DNA of 64,000 nt from Curtobacterium sp. MCJR17_020 (GTDB taxonomy: Bacteria; Actinomycetota; Actinomycetes; Actinomycetales; Microbacteriaceae). The translations under genes and the position numbers were made by a program. The notes beneath the pieces are model-generated. The model saw nothing but the letters and a program-made list of their open reading frames with translations. It made no database searches and was not told the origin of the DNA. The stretch's first letter is position 1; every line of letters begins with the position of its first letter. The stretch is from assembly GCF_003234365.2 (NCBI RefSeq), contig NZ_CP126260.1, forward strand, positions 2,232,001-2,296,000, given 5' to 3'. Of the stretch, positions 17,729-26,874 are shown in pieces.

Positions 17729-18238
17729 CTAGTCTGCCCCACCCGCTGAAGAGTCCCCTGCCAATGTCGCAGCACGGACGACGGTCTGGGCCTCGTGGTG
17801 CACCGGGAACGACACCGACCGGGCGATGAAGCAGAGCTGGTCGGCCGTGGCGTGCGCGGCTTCGGCCTCGGCCACCCGGTCGGCCTCGAGGATCGTCACG
17901 ACCGGGTGCAGCGTCGCCCCGGTGAGCTCGCCCGAGCCGTCGCGGTTCAGGTTCAGCGACGCCGTCGCCGTGTCGCGGTAGTCGACGACGGTGAAGCCCT
18001 GGGTCACCGCGACGTGCAGGTAGCTGAGCATGTGGCACTGGGCCAACGCCGCGACGACGAGTTCCTCCGGGTTCCAGCGGTCGCGGTCACCGCGGAACGT
18101 GGGGTCGGCGGAGCCGGGCACGTCGGGTTTGCCGACCGCCGAGACGACGTGGTCGCGGCCGTAGTCGCGGTAGCCGGAGGTACCGGTGCCGCGGTCTCCC
18201 GTCCAGCTGACGGAGACCTCGTAGGTGTGGTCCTGCAC
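17729..18238 (-). CDS. OsmC-family peroxide-reducing protein
   Basis: This 169-residue protein has the two redox cysteines of the OsmC/Ohr family: C68 in ALAQCHMLSYL and C136 in QLCFIARSVSFPV, with the preceding RWNPEELVVAALAQC typical of the group. Such enzymes reduce organic hydroperoxides with thiols. Start is GTG 18238. It is the first gene of the minus-strand run FKBP-dxr-rseP and is divergent from the asparaginase. Confidence 0.88.
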   Translation of the reverse strand: MQDHTYEVSVSWTGDRGTGTSGYRDYGRDHVVSAVGKPDVPGSADPTFRGDRDRWNPEELVVAALAQCHMLSYLHVAVTQGFTVVDYRDTATASLNLNRDGSGELTGATLHPVVTILEADRVAEAEAAHATADQLCFIARSVSFPVHHEAQTVVRAATLAGDSSAGGAD

Positions 18239-18284
18239 GGGTGCTGCCCCTTCGTCGGCGTCACTGGCGGTCGTCCGCCCTGGC

Positions 18285-18290
18285 TAGCAT
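18285..18290 (+). promoter_or_regulatory. Candidate -10 box for a leaderless asparaginase mRNA
   Basis: TAGCAT at 18285-18290 ends six bases before the ATG at 18297, the spacing expected if transcription starts at the A of the ATG. No ribosome-binding site is seen. The -35 region is weak. Confidence 0.45.
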
Positions 18291-18296
18291 GGCGGC

Positions 18297-19289
18297 ATGA
18301 CGGTGAGCCACGAAGTCCGCACTGATCGCCATCCTCTCACCGCCGACGGGTCGGTCGAACTCGCGGTCCTCGACCGGTCCGGGTTCGACGAGAGCCGGCA
18401 CATCGGCGCCGGGGTCGTGGTCGACTCCGCGGGTGCCGTGGTCGACTCGGTCGGCGACGTCGCCGCCAGCATCTACCCGCGCTCGACGATGAAGCCGTTC
18501 CAGGCCCTGGCCGTCCGCGGCGCCGGTGCCCTGTTCTCCGACGAGGAACTCGTCCTCACCACCGCGAGCCACGCCGGTACCGCCGCGCACCAGGCCCTCG
18601 CGCTGCACATGCTCGAGTCGTTCGACCACGTCGAGGCCGACCTCGGGTGTCCGCCGGACATGCCCTTCGACCGAGCGACCGGCCGGACGATGGACGGCCC
18701 CCGGCGCCTGGCGATGAACTGCTCGGGCAAGCACGCCGGCATGCTCGCCGCGTGCCGCGTCAACGGGTGGGACGAGGCGACGTACCTGGACATCGAGCAC
18801 CCGATGCAGCAGCGCGTCCGCTCGGTGGTCGAGGAGTACACCCACGAGACGGTCGACCTGGTGGGCACCGACGGCTGCGGCGCTCCCGTCTTCCCGCTCA
18901 CGCTGACCGGACTGGCACGCGGGTTCGCCGGCGTCGTCGCCCGTGCCGACGACGACTCCGCGGCGCTGACCGACGCCGTCCTGGCGCACCCGTGGGCGAT
19001 CGACGGGGTCGGGCGGGCCAACACCGTCACGATCGAGCGGCTGCAGGTCCTGGCGAAGCTCGGTGCCGAGGGCGTCATGGTGATGGGGCTGCCCGGTGGG
19101 GCCGCGGTCGCGGTGAAGGTGCTGGACGGGTCGCAGCGTGCGGGCACCCTCGCAGCGCTGACCCTGCTGCAGCGGAACGGGCTGGTGGGTGCCGACGGCG
19201 TGGCCGATGTCCTGGCGGCGACGGGTGAGCAGGTGCTCGGCGGTGGTGTGCCGGTCGGCGCGGTCCGGGTCGGCGCCGGCCTGCGCTGA
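18297..19289 (+). CDS. L-asparaginase-like protein (PF06089 family)
   Basis: This 330-residue protein matches the thermolabile asparaginase-like family common in actinobacteria: YPRSTMKPFQALAV, LTTASHAGTAAH, MNCSGKHAGMLAACR, and VGTDGCGAPVFPL. It would hydrolyse asparagine to aspartate and ammonia in the cytoplasm. It has no signal peptide. It is divergent from the OsmC gene with 57 bases between, and convergent with the gene at 19295. Confidence 0.88.
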   Translation: MTVSHEVRTDRHPLTADGSVELAVLDRSGFDESRHIGAGVVVDSAGAVVDSVGDVAASIYPRSTMKPFQALAVRGAGALFSDEELVLTTASHAGTAAHQALALHMLESFDHVEADLGCPPDMPFDRATGRTMDGPRRLAMNCSGKHAGMLAACRVNGWDEATYLDIEHPMQQRVRSVVEEYTHETVDLVGTDGCGAPVFPLTLTGLARGFAGVVARADDDSAALTDAVLAHPWAIDGVGRANTVTIERLQVLAKLGAEGVMVMGLPGGAAVAVKVLDGSQRAGTLAALTLLQRNGLVGADGVADVLAATGEQVLGGGVPVGAVRVGAGLR

Positions 19290-19294
19290 GGCAA

Positions 19295-19972
19295 TCACCC
19301 GACGAGCTCCGGCCGTACCGGTAGTACCGGGAGCACCGGTCTGAGCGTCACACCGCGTCGGTCGGGTGGGCGACGGACGGTGCAGCCGTAGCGGGTGACC
19401 TCGACCGCGGCGTCCCACAGCCGTGGCATCGCGCCGAGGCCCGGGACGAGCACGACCGTGCCGCTCGGACGTCCGGAGCGGTCGAGGCGAGCGAGCACCG
19501 CCGTGCCGTCGGGCAGCGTCGTACCGTCGGGCAGCGCCGGACCGTCGCCAGCGGGGGTTCCGAGTCTGCCGGCTGCGCGGAGGTCGTCCCACGGGTCGGC
19601 GGTGGCGCGGAGCTGCTCGGCGATCGCCCGGAACACCGCGGCGGCGAGTGCCCCGGTGCCGACGACCACGACGTGACCGGTCGTGTCGGTCTCCCACGGG
19701 ACACCGTCCGGGCCGTGGCCGAGCAGGAGCCGTCCGGGTGCGCTCGGACAGAGGGGCTCGATCGCCGCTGCGGCGTCGGCGCCGGACAGCGACTCCGGTT
19801 CGCGGGGCCCGCCTGCGCCGGAGCGGTGCAGCAGGACGTCGAGCACCGCGCAGCACCCGGCGGCTGCGAACACCACCGCACGGGAGGCGCCGTCGAGGGG
19901 CGCGAACACCCCGGCGAGGACGAGCACGACGGCGGTCCCGACCAGGACGCACCGAGCAGCGAACGGGGTCAT
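19295..19972 (-). CDS. Membrane protein with a decayed FtsK-like segment
   Basis: Start ATG 19972 (MTPFAARCVLVGTAVVLVLAG) gives 225 residues with two N-terminal membrane segments. Further on, LLLGHGPDGVPWETDTTGHVV followed by VVGTGALAAAVFRAIAEQL resembles by eye the FtsK/SpoIIIE ATPase stretch that leads into the Walker A motif, but GTTGSGKS has become GTGALAAA, so ATP binding is doubtful. It ends the PFNA-like locus, five bases from the convergent asparaginase. The resemblance is tentative; otherwise uncharacterised. Confidence 0.6.
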   Translation of the reverse strand: MTPFAARCVLVGTAVVLVLAGVFAPLDGASRAVVFAAAGCCAVLDVLLHRSGAGGPREPESLSGADAAAAIEPLCPSAPGRLLLGHGPDGVPWETDTTGHVVVVGTGALAAAVFRAIAEQLRATADPWDDLRAAGRLGTPAGDGPALPDGTTLPDGTAVLARLDRSGRPSGTVVLVPGLGAMPRLWDAAVEVTRYGCTVRRPPDRRGVTLRPVLPVLPVRPELVG

Positions 19973-20040
19973 GCCTCCATCGCAGCAGGACGGCGGCGTC
20001 TCCGGGGCGCCGACGACCGATCTGTGGAGAACTCCGAGCG

Positions 20041-21972
20041 CTACTGCACGAGGAAGAACTGCTCGCCGATGTCCACCCGAGCCCCGCGCTCCACGCGGTA
20101 CCGACGGCCGGGCTCGCAGCGACGGATCGAACCGTCGATGTGGCGGACGACGGTGCCGTTGCCGGAGAACCGGTCGGACACCCACAGGTCGTCACCGTCG
20201 CGGCCGAGCTCGAGGTGGGTCTTCGACACCGACTTGCCCGGGTCGTGGACGGTCAGCAGGTCGTCGTAGCGCTCCCCCGGCTGCGGACGCGGCAGACGAC
20301 CGAGCAGGCCGGTGCCGTGCACCCCGAACCGCTCACCCGTGCTGAAGTGCAGCAGGAACGGCGCACGCGTCGGGGTCTTCGAGACGATGCGGGTCTCGTC
20401 GACGTCCTCGTCGAGCTCGTCGGCGTCCGCGCTGGCCGCGGGACGGTCCGACGGCGGGAACGGGAGCTCCGGTGCCGCCCCGGGGATCGGAGGCAGCGGC
20501 GCGGCGAGCGGGGTGTGCGGGGCCTGCTCGGGCGGAGCCCAGGACCGTTCGGTGTCCTGCGGTGCTCCGTGCGGTGCCGCGTTCTCGAACCCGGACGGCT
20601 CGGTCGGCTCGGTCACCGGCGCCGCGTGTGCGCCGCGAGGACGCCCACCCGGGCGCGAGGCCTCGCTGTCCGGCAGGGCCGACTCGTCGTCGGCGGCGGT
20701 CTCGTCGGCCACGGCCTCGACGAACCCGTTCCCGTCGGACCCGGTCTCGCCGGACCCGGTCTGGTCGCTCGTGACCTGGTCGTCCGCGGTCGCGTCGGCC
20801 GGGATCTCGTCGTCCGGCACGTCTGTCGACGACGACCCGCCGGCTCCGGCCGACTCCACACCGGAGTGCTCGGTCGCCCAGTCCGGACGCGCCATCGGCA
20901 GCGGTACGACCGGTCCGGTGAACGCGGCGGTCACGGCGGGGCGGACTGCTCCGCACTCGCCGCAGAAGATGTCGTCGGGCTCGAGGCGGTTGCCGCAGAC
21001 GTGGCAGATGGTCGTGGCGTGCATGCCCGGTGTCACGAGCGGCGCGGGCCGCGGCGGTCGGCGGTCGATCAGGGGCTCGACGACGGCGGTGTCCCCCGGC
21101 TGCGGCGGCGAGACGACGGGCACGGCTGCGGTCGATTGTTCGAGCGCTCCGTCCTGCACGGGCTCGCCGGAGCGGGTGGACGTCGTGTCGTCAGCACCGT
21201 CGGTCTCGGCGTGCACGGCTGCGTCGTCCGTCGCGTGCGAGGACGCCTCGGTGTCGCGGGGCGTGTCACGGAGCGTGTCGTCAGTGCTCGCCGGCGCACT
21301 CGGGACCGGCGGGACGACGGGAGCGGACTCGGCTCCGGACGCGGCCTGCGCGGCCTCGGTGGAGGCACCGCGGCCGACCCACCAGGACGGCCCTGCCGGC
21401 GCCGCGGACGGGGCCGGAGCGACCGGCGGCGCCCACACGGGCGCCGGCGCCTCGTCAGCGGCCGGCGCGGTCACGGGACGGTCCTCGACGGGAGCCAACC
21501 GGGTCCGCTCGGGGTCGTCGGCGAGGGCGTCGGCGGGCTCGGAGCGGTAGGCGTCCGGGTCCAGGGGCGGTTCGTCCTGGGCGGGGACGGCGTCGGGCTG
21601 CGCGGCCGCGTTCGACCAGTCGCCGAGGCCGGAACCCGCTCCGTGCACATGCGACGGTGCCTCGCGCGGGGCGAGGTCGTCGGGGCGTTGGACGGGCACC
21701 GCGGCCGGGGGTTCGGTGCTGCGGCGGTCGGCACCGGTCAGCCACGCGCGGGTGGCGGGGTCGAGGGTCGACTCGGGCAACCACGCGTCGGCCGCAGGGT
21801 CGGACCGACGTCCGTGGGAGTCGGGCTGCTGCAGGGGCGGTGGCGGCGCCTGCTCGACGGGGGTCGGAGCGACCGGCCGGCGGCTCGCTCCGGCGGTCAC
21901 CGCGCGTCCGCACTCACCGCAGAAGATCGCCCCCTCCGGGAGCATCGATCCACAGTGTTCGCATCTGATCAC
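20041..21972 (-). CDS. Double zinc-ribbon, FHA-domain protein
   Basis: This 643-residue protein has an N-terminal zinc ribbon (CEHCGSMLPEGAIFCGECG), a second near residue 320 (CHVCGNRLEPDDIFCGECG), and a C-terminal FHA domain (residues ~540-643: GLLGRLPRP, KSVSKTHLELG, SGNGTVV) that should bind phosphothreonine. The rest is Pro/Ala/Asp/Glu-rich linker, probably unstructured. Start is GTG 21972, overlapping the transglutaminase-like stop (GTGA). As a reader of kinase output it may recruit partners to the locus's membrane proteins. Confidence 0.88.
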   Translation of the reverse strand: MIRCEHCGSMLPEGAIFCGECGRAVTAGASRRPVAPTPVEQAPPPPLQQPDSHGRRSDPAADAWLPESTLDPATRAWLTGADRRSTEPPAAVPVQRPDDLAPREAPSHVHGAGSGLGDWSNAAAQPDAVPAQDEPPLDPDAYRSEPADALADDPERTRLAPVEDRPVTAPAADEAPAPVWAPPVAPAPSAAPAGPSWWVGRGASTEAAQAASGAESAPVVPPVPSAPASTDDTLRDTPRDTEASSHATDDAAVHAETDGADDTTSTRSGEPVQDGALEQSTAAVPVVSPPQPGDTAVVEPLIDRRPPRPAPLVTPGMHATTICHVCGNRLEPDDIFCGECGAVRPAVTAAFTGPVVPLPMARPDWATEHSGVESAGAGGSSSTDVPDDEIPADATADDQVTSDQTGSGETGSDGNGFVEAVADETAADDESALPDSEASRPGGRPRGAHAAPVTEPTEPSGFENAAPHGAPQDTERSWAPPEQAPHTPLAAPLPPIPGAAPELPFPPSDRPAASADADELDEDVDETRIVSKTPTRAPFLLHFSTGERFGVHGTGLLGRLPRPQPGERYDDLLTVHDPGKSVSKTHLELGRDGDDLWVSDRFSGNGTVVRHIDGSIRRCEPGRRYRVERGARVDIGEQFFLVQ

Positions 21973-24428
21973 GGTCTGCCTCTGTCCTCACTCGGCCGTC
22001 CACGACGCTCGTCAGGCCTCCGGCCATCGTAGTCACCGCGTCTCGCCGAGCCCTGACCGGTGGTCCCGCGCGGCCGTTCGGGTCCGCGCAGGGACCGGAG
22101 CGACACGGCGGTGCGGAACCGCTCACGGCGCGTCCGACCGGCGCGCAGGGTGCCCACCGCGTCGTCCGTCGCCGACCACATCCGGTCGGCGGCGGCTTGG
22201 TCGACGTCGCTCGGTCCGAACACCGCCCGGTCGGCGAGGGCGGCCAGTCCGGTCCCGCCCTCACCCGGAGCACCGGCCACGGTCTCGCGTCGTGTGGCCG
22301 ACCCGGCCACGTCGTGCCCACGGTCGAGGAGCGCATCGCGGTACTCGTCCCAGGCCCCGACGATGCGACCGCGCGGCGTCGGAGCACGACGGCGCCGTCG
22401 GCGGCGGACCCGCTTCAGCAGGACGATCACCCCGAACGGCAGGAGCACGAGGGCGATCAGCCCCAGTGCACCGAGCACCCACGGCAGCGCTGCGAGCAGG
22501 ATCTGCAACCACAGCGGCTGCACGGGCGGCGTGTTCCGGTCGCTCTGTGGCGGCGCCTGCTGGTCCTGGTCCTGCTGGTCGACGGGAGGCGGCGGCACGA
22601 CGGTCTCGGGACGGGTCACCGGCTGCGGCGTCTGCTGCTGCTCGTTCGGGATCTCGCGGACACTCGGGTTCGGGTTGAGCATCACCCACCCCCACTGCGC
22701 GGTGTCGACCTCGATGCGCGCAGTGACGTCCGAGCCGCGGAACGTCGTGGTGCCCCCGCTCGCCGACGCCCCGCCGGACCCCGAGTCGCCGCCCGCGGTG
22801 AAGCCCATGACCACCCGTGCCGGGAACCCGAGCTCGTCGGCCATCAGCGCAGCGGCGGCGGCGTACTGCTCCTGGTCGCCGATCATCAGCGGCGACGTCA
22901 GGAGCTCCTGGATGCGGTCGGCGCCGTGCCCCGAACGGCTCATCCGGTCGTCACCGACGCCGTGGCTGACGTACCCGTTGCGCTTGAGCGCCTGGATCAC
23001 CGCGACGAGCTTCGCACCCGACGTCGCATCGGCGTCGGTCGTCGCCTCGACCGTCTCGCGGACGGCGTCCGGCACGTCGCGAGCCGTCGGGACCGCGGCA
23101 CTGCCAGGGCGGGCGGCCGCGAGCTGCTCGTCCGTCGGCTGGTCGGGGACCACGGCGGTCAGGTCGTAGGAAGTGCCTTCGCGGACACCGCCGACCACGG
23201 CGCCCGTCTGCGTCGAGCCGTTGTAGAAGAAGGACCCGCGCTCGTCGTCGGCGTCGGTCCCGGTGAAGTCGACGCGCTCCAGGTCCCCCACCGTCGGCAG
23301 CCAGACCCCGCTGTAGCCGTCGACGGTCACCCCCACGCGCACCCTGGTGCCGTCCACGCCACGGACGTCGACCGACGTCGGCACGCGCTCGAACGTGCCC
23401 GACGACGAGGAGCCGTCCGACCCGCCGACGCGGTAGACCACGCCGTCGTAGGTGTCGAGCGTCGCGATGCGCACGAACCCGTTCTCCGGCAGACCGGTGA
23501 CCCGGAGCTGTGCGGTATCCGCCGCGCTCTGTTCCTCGTACGCGCGGAAGCCGCTCAACGGGCTGACGTAGTCACGCGGGTCGAACGGTTTGACGACGTC
23601 CGTCCGGGCCACGGTGCGCTCGTTGGCCGGTGGCGCGACCAGCCCGAGACCCGTGGCGACGACGGCTGCCGCGACGATCGTCCCCGTGCCGACGAGGGCG
23701 GGGCGCACGACGGACCGAGCGATCGGCACCGACGACCCGATCGTGGTCGCCACGGCGACCGCTCGACGTGCGTGCCGCACCGTCAGCGCCCACACGAGCG
23801 CGACGGCGACGAGCACGACGGCCGTCACGATCGACGTGTCCAGCCGGCTCGGCCCGACGACCACCCCGATCGCGAACAGCACCAGTGCCGGGATGCTCGC
23901 GAGTTCCTGCCTGGAGGCCCGGGTCGCCACGCTCACGGCCGTCACCGTGGCGACGAGGAGCGTCACGAAGTACGGCACGAGGAGCGCCTCGTACGAGCCG
24001 ACCGGCAGGCTGATGGTCACCAGCTGCTTCCACCCCAGCGCGACACCGGCGAACAGCGCGAGCAGGCCCGGGCCCGTCGGCAGGATCCCGTTGGCCTGAC
24101 CGGGCACGGCGGCGGGCACACCGGCGAGCGTGAACGCCGCCACCGTCGCGATCGCCACCACGACCAGCGGCAGCCGCAGGACCGCACCGATGAGGGCGAC
24201 GAGGGTGCCGAACACGATCGCGGTCACCGCCGCGACGATCATCGAGTCGTCGCGGTACACCGGCCACCACGACACACTCGCCACCGCGAGCAGGAGCCAC
24301 ACGACGAGGGTCCCGCCGGCCAGACGGAACGGCACGAGCCGCCGGGCATCGCGGCGATCGGAACGCCGGGTCGACCGACGGGCACGCTCCGCGGGCGGCG
24401 TCGGGGTGGCCACCGCAGGGGCGCTCAC
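21969..24428 (-). CDS. TgpA-type membrane protein with an apparently inactive transglutaminase domain
   Basis: The 819-residue protein has a cluster of membrane helices in its first ~230 residues (DUF3488/TgpA N-terminal), an extracellular transglutaminase-like domain at ~400-600, one more helix near 660, and a cytoplasmic tail. In the core, the usual G-x-C-x-x-(Y/F)-A site reads GDQEQYAAAAALMADELGFP, so the catalytic Cys is Gln; the His and Asp positions read VTARIEVD and LNPNPS. It is likely a binding or structural pseudoenzyme. Start GTG 24428 overlaps the DUF58 stop. Confidence 0.88.
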   Translation of the reverse strand: MSAPAVATPTPPAERARRSTRRSDRRDARRLVPFRLAGGTLVVWLLLAVASVSWWPVYRDDSMIVAAVTAIVFGTLVALIGAVLRLPLVVVAIATVAAFTLAGVPAAVPGQANGILPTGPGLLALFAGVALGWKQLVTISLPVGSYEALLVPYFVTLLVATVTAVSVATRASRQELASIPALVLFAIGVVVGPSRLDTSIVTAVVLVAVALVWALTVRHARRAVAVATTIGSSVPIARSVVRPALVGTGTIVAAAVVATGLGLVAPPANERTVARTDVVKPFDPRDYVSPLSGFRAYEEQSAADTAQLRVTGLPENGFVRIATLDTYDGVVYRVGGSDGSSSSGTFERVPTSVDVRGVDGTRVRVGVTVDGYSGVWLPTVGDLERVDFTGTDADDERGSFFYNGSTQTGAVVGGVREGTSYDLTAVVPDQPTDEQLAAARPGSAAVPTARDVPDAVRETVEATTDADATSGAKLVAVIQALKRNGYVSHGVGDDRMSRSGHGADRIQELLTSPLMIGDQEQYAAAAALMADELGFPARVVMGFTAGGDSGSGGASASGGTTTFRGSDVTARIEVDTAQWGWVMLNPNPSVREIPNEQQQTPQPVTRPETVVPPPPVDQQDQDQQAPPQSDRNTPPVQPLWLQILLAALPWVLGALGLIALVLLPFGVIVLLKRVRRRRRRRAPTPRGRIVGAWDEYRDALLDRGHDVAGSATRRETVAGAPGEGGTGLAALADRAVFGPSDVDQAAADRMWSATDDAVGTLRAGRTRRERFRTAVSLRSLRGPERPRGTTGQGSARRGDYDGRRPDERRGRPSEDRGRP

Positions 24429-25837
24429 GCGGCGGCCGATCGGTGCAGGGCGTGCCGGAGGTCGTCCAGGTAGCCGATGGTCATCACGGTCAGGCCCGCG
24501 ACCCGCAGGAACCGTGGCTGCGCTTCGGGCTCGCAGATCACCGCGACGACCTCGACCCCCACGGGGAAGCGCGTCGCCGCGAGCCGGAGCGCCGGCAGTC
24601 CGATCGTCGAACCGACGACCAGGAACGCCACCGAGATGCCCTCGGTGTCACTGCCGACGATCCGGGAGACCTCGGCGATGGGCAGGCAGGCATCGGCGAG
24701 TCCGACCGAGGCGAAGTCGTCGAGCAGTCGCGTCGGGGTGACCGTCGGCAGGGTCCGCACCGCGTAGACGGCACGCTTCGCGAACTCCGGGGTGCGTTCC
24801 GACACCACGACCGAGACCTCCCGGCCGTCGCGGATCGCACGGGCACCGAGCGAGGCCGCAGCGCTCACCGCGAGCTCGAACTCCTCGTCGTCCCCGAACT
24901 CCGACCGGGCGATGCCGAGCGCCACGACCAGGTGCGAGCGACGCGTGTCCTCGAACTGGCGCACCATCAGCGCGCCCGACTTCGCCGTCGACTTCCAGTG
25001 GATGGTGCGGGGGTCGTCACCGGGCATGTACTCGCGGATGGCGTGGAACGCGATGTCGGCCGGCGACAGGTCGGTGGTCGCCTGCCCCTCGAGGTCGCGC
25101 ACGAGCCCGGTGCTCGTCGACGGGATCGCGATCGTGCGCGGGTGCACGATGACCTGTTCGCGTGCGGTCCAGACGACCTCGCGACGGACGAGACCGACGG
25201 GGTCGGCGCGGACGCCGGTGACCGGACCCACGTCGAGCACGCCGCGGCGCACGGTCGGTACGGGCACCAGCTGCTCGAACGTGCCGTGCGCGCCGATCGC
25301 CGGGATCGCGACGTCGACGAGACCCGGGCCGACCGGCACCTCGACCGTCGTCGGAACGGAGGGCAGACGCGTCGGGTTCTCCGCCGTGACCACCACGCCG
25401 GCCTCGTCGCCGACAGCCACTCGGTGCTGCGGCAGGCGCATCCGGATCACCAGCCGCGTGCGGCCGATGAGCGCGATCGCCGCGACGACGACCAGCACCG
25501 CTCCCGCGAACCCGACGACGACGATCTCGCGCAGGCCGAACCGGTAGCCGGCCACGAACGCGACGAGCGTGAGGGCCGCGACCGTCCACCCGAGCCCGGT
25601 GACGACGGACGAGACCTCGCCCCAGGAACGCTTGACGAGCCTCCAGGCCGTTGCCCAGACCCGGACGATCCCGACGACCGCATCCGCTGCGACGCCCTCG
25701 CGGTCACCGACGATCCGTGAGCGGACGTTGGTCAGGCCGGCGACCGTCCCCGTGCGCTCGTACGCCGTCGTCCCGCGACGCGACCGCGTCGAGGACGGAC
25801 GGCGTGAGCGCGTGGAGACGGGCCGGCGGTCCGTCAC
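24425..25837 (-). CDS. DUF58-domain membrane protein
   Basis: This 470-residue protein has two hydrophobic segments (around TVAALTLVAFVAGYRF and IVVVGFAGAVLVVVAAIALI), then a soluble region with the DUF58 signature DPRTIHWKSTAKSGALMVRQFE. DUF58 proteins are the usual partners of MoxR ATPases and transglutaminase-like proteins, but their biochemical role is not settled. It overlaps both neighbours by four bases (GTGA), so the three are translationally coupled. Confidence 0.92.
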   Translation of the reverse strand: MTDRRPVSTRSRRPSSTRSRRGTTAYERTGTVAGLTNVRSRIVGDREGVAADAVVGIVRVWATAWRLVKRSWGEVSSVVTGLGWTVAALTLVAFVAGYRFGLREIVVVGFAGAVLVVVAAIALIGRTRLVIRMRLPQHRVAVGDEAGVVVTAENPTRLPSVPTTVEVPVGPGLVDVAIPAIGAHGTFEQLVPVPTVRRGVLDVGPVTGVRADPVGLVRREVVWTAREQVIVHPRTIAIPSTSTGLVRDLEGQATTDLSPADIAFHAIREYMPGDDPRTIHWKSTAKSGALMVRQFEDTRRSHLVVALGIARSEFGDDEEFELAVSAAASLGARAIRDGREVSVVVSERTPEFAKRAVYAVRTLPTVTPTRLLDDFASVGLADACLPIAEVSRIVGSDTEGISVAFLVVGSTIGLPALRLAATRFPVGVEVVAVICEPEAQPRFLRVAGLTVMTIGYLDDLRHALHRSAAA

Positions 25838-26805
25838 GTCGTGACTCGGTCGGCCGGCGGCGGCGTCTCCACCAGCAGCTGTGCGATGACGCTCGGCGCG
25901 CTGACACCGTCGAACTCCGCCTCGGCGTCGAGCACCAGGCGGTGCGCGAGCACCGGGACGGCGAGGGCCTTGACGTCGTCAGGCGTGACGTAGTGGCGGC
26001 CGCTCAGCGCCGCGAGCACGCGTGCCGATCGGATGAGGCCCATCGCGCCGCGGACGCTGACGCCCAGGCGGACCTCACTGGCCGAACGGGTCGCGTCGAC
26101 CAACCGTGTGACGTAGTCGGCGATGACGGCGTCGACGTGCACCGTGCGGGCCAGCGCGGCCATCTCGGTGATCGTCGCCGCGGGCACGACGCTCGCGAGC
26201 GGAACCGATGCCGACGGAGCCGACGAGGTCTCGAGGATCTTCACGGTGGCGGCGTGGTCCGGGTAGCCGATCGAGGTCTTCATGAGGAACCGGTCGAGCT
26301 GCGCCTCGGGCAGACGGTACGTGCCGGCCTGCTCGATCGGGTTCTGCGTCGCGATGACCATGAAGGGGGCCGCCAGGCGGTGGTTCACGCCGTCGACCGT
26401 GATCGCCGACTCCTCCATCGCCTCGAGCAGGGCAGACTGCGTCTTCGGGCTCGCACGGTTGATCTCGTCGGCGAGGACGATGTTCGCGAAGACCGGTCCG
26501 CGGTGGAAGTCGAACTCCTGCGTGCGCTGGTCGTAGACACTGATGCCGGTGATGTCGCCGGGCAGCAGGTCGGGGGTGAACTGGATGCGGTTCGTCGTCC
26601 CCTGCACGCTCTGCGCCATCGCCCGCGCCAGGCTCGTCTTGCCCGTGCCGGGGACGTCCTCGAGGAGCAGGTGCCCCTCACTGAGCATCGCCGTCACCGC
26701 GAGGCGGATCACGAACGTCTTCCCGAGGAGCACCTGCTCGACGTTGGTCACGATGCGGCCTGCGACGTCGGCGAACCAGGTGGCCTGCTCCGGGGTCATG
26801 CTCAT
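25834..26805 (-). CDS. MoxR-family AAA+ ATPase
   Basis: MoxR ATPases act as chaperones in assembly of membrane or surface complexes. The 323-residue protein has Walker A EDVPGTGKTSLA, Walker B IVLADEINRASPK, sensor 1 MVIATQNPIEQAGTY and the family C-terminal helical bundle (ASEVRLGVSVRGAMGLIRSAR). It starts at ATG 26805 and is followed by DUF58 and the transglutaminase-like gene, the standard MoxR module. It lies 69 bases downstream of the giant surface protein gene. Confidence 0.95.
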   Translation of the reverse strand: MSMTPEQATWFADVAGRIVTNVEQVLLGKTFVIRLAVTAMLSEGHLLLEDVPGTGKTSLARAMAQSVQGTTNRIQFTPDLLPGDITGISVYDQRTQEFDFHRGPVFANIVLADEINRASPKTQSALLEAMEESAITVDGVNHRLAAPFMVIATQNPIEQAGTYRLPEAQLDRFLMKTSIGYPDHAATVKILETSSAPSASVPLASVVPAATITEMAALARTVHVDAVIADYVTRLVDATRSASEVRLGVSVRGAMGLIRSARVLAALSGRHYVTPDDVKALAVPVLAHRLVLDAEAEFDGVSAPSVIAQLLVETPPPADRVTT

Positions 26806-26874
26806 GCGTGGTCGTTCCTCGTTCTCGGGGATGGCGGTGTGTGCAGCGTACGGTCCGTGGGCCGCGGAACCGGG

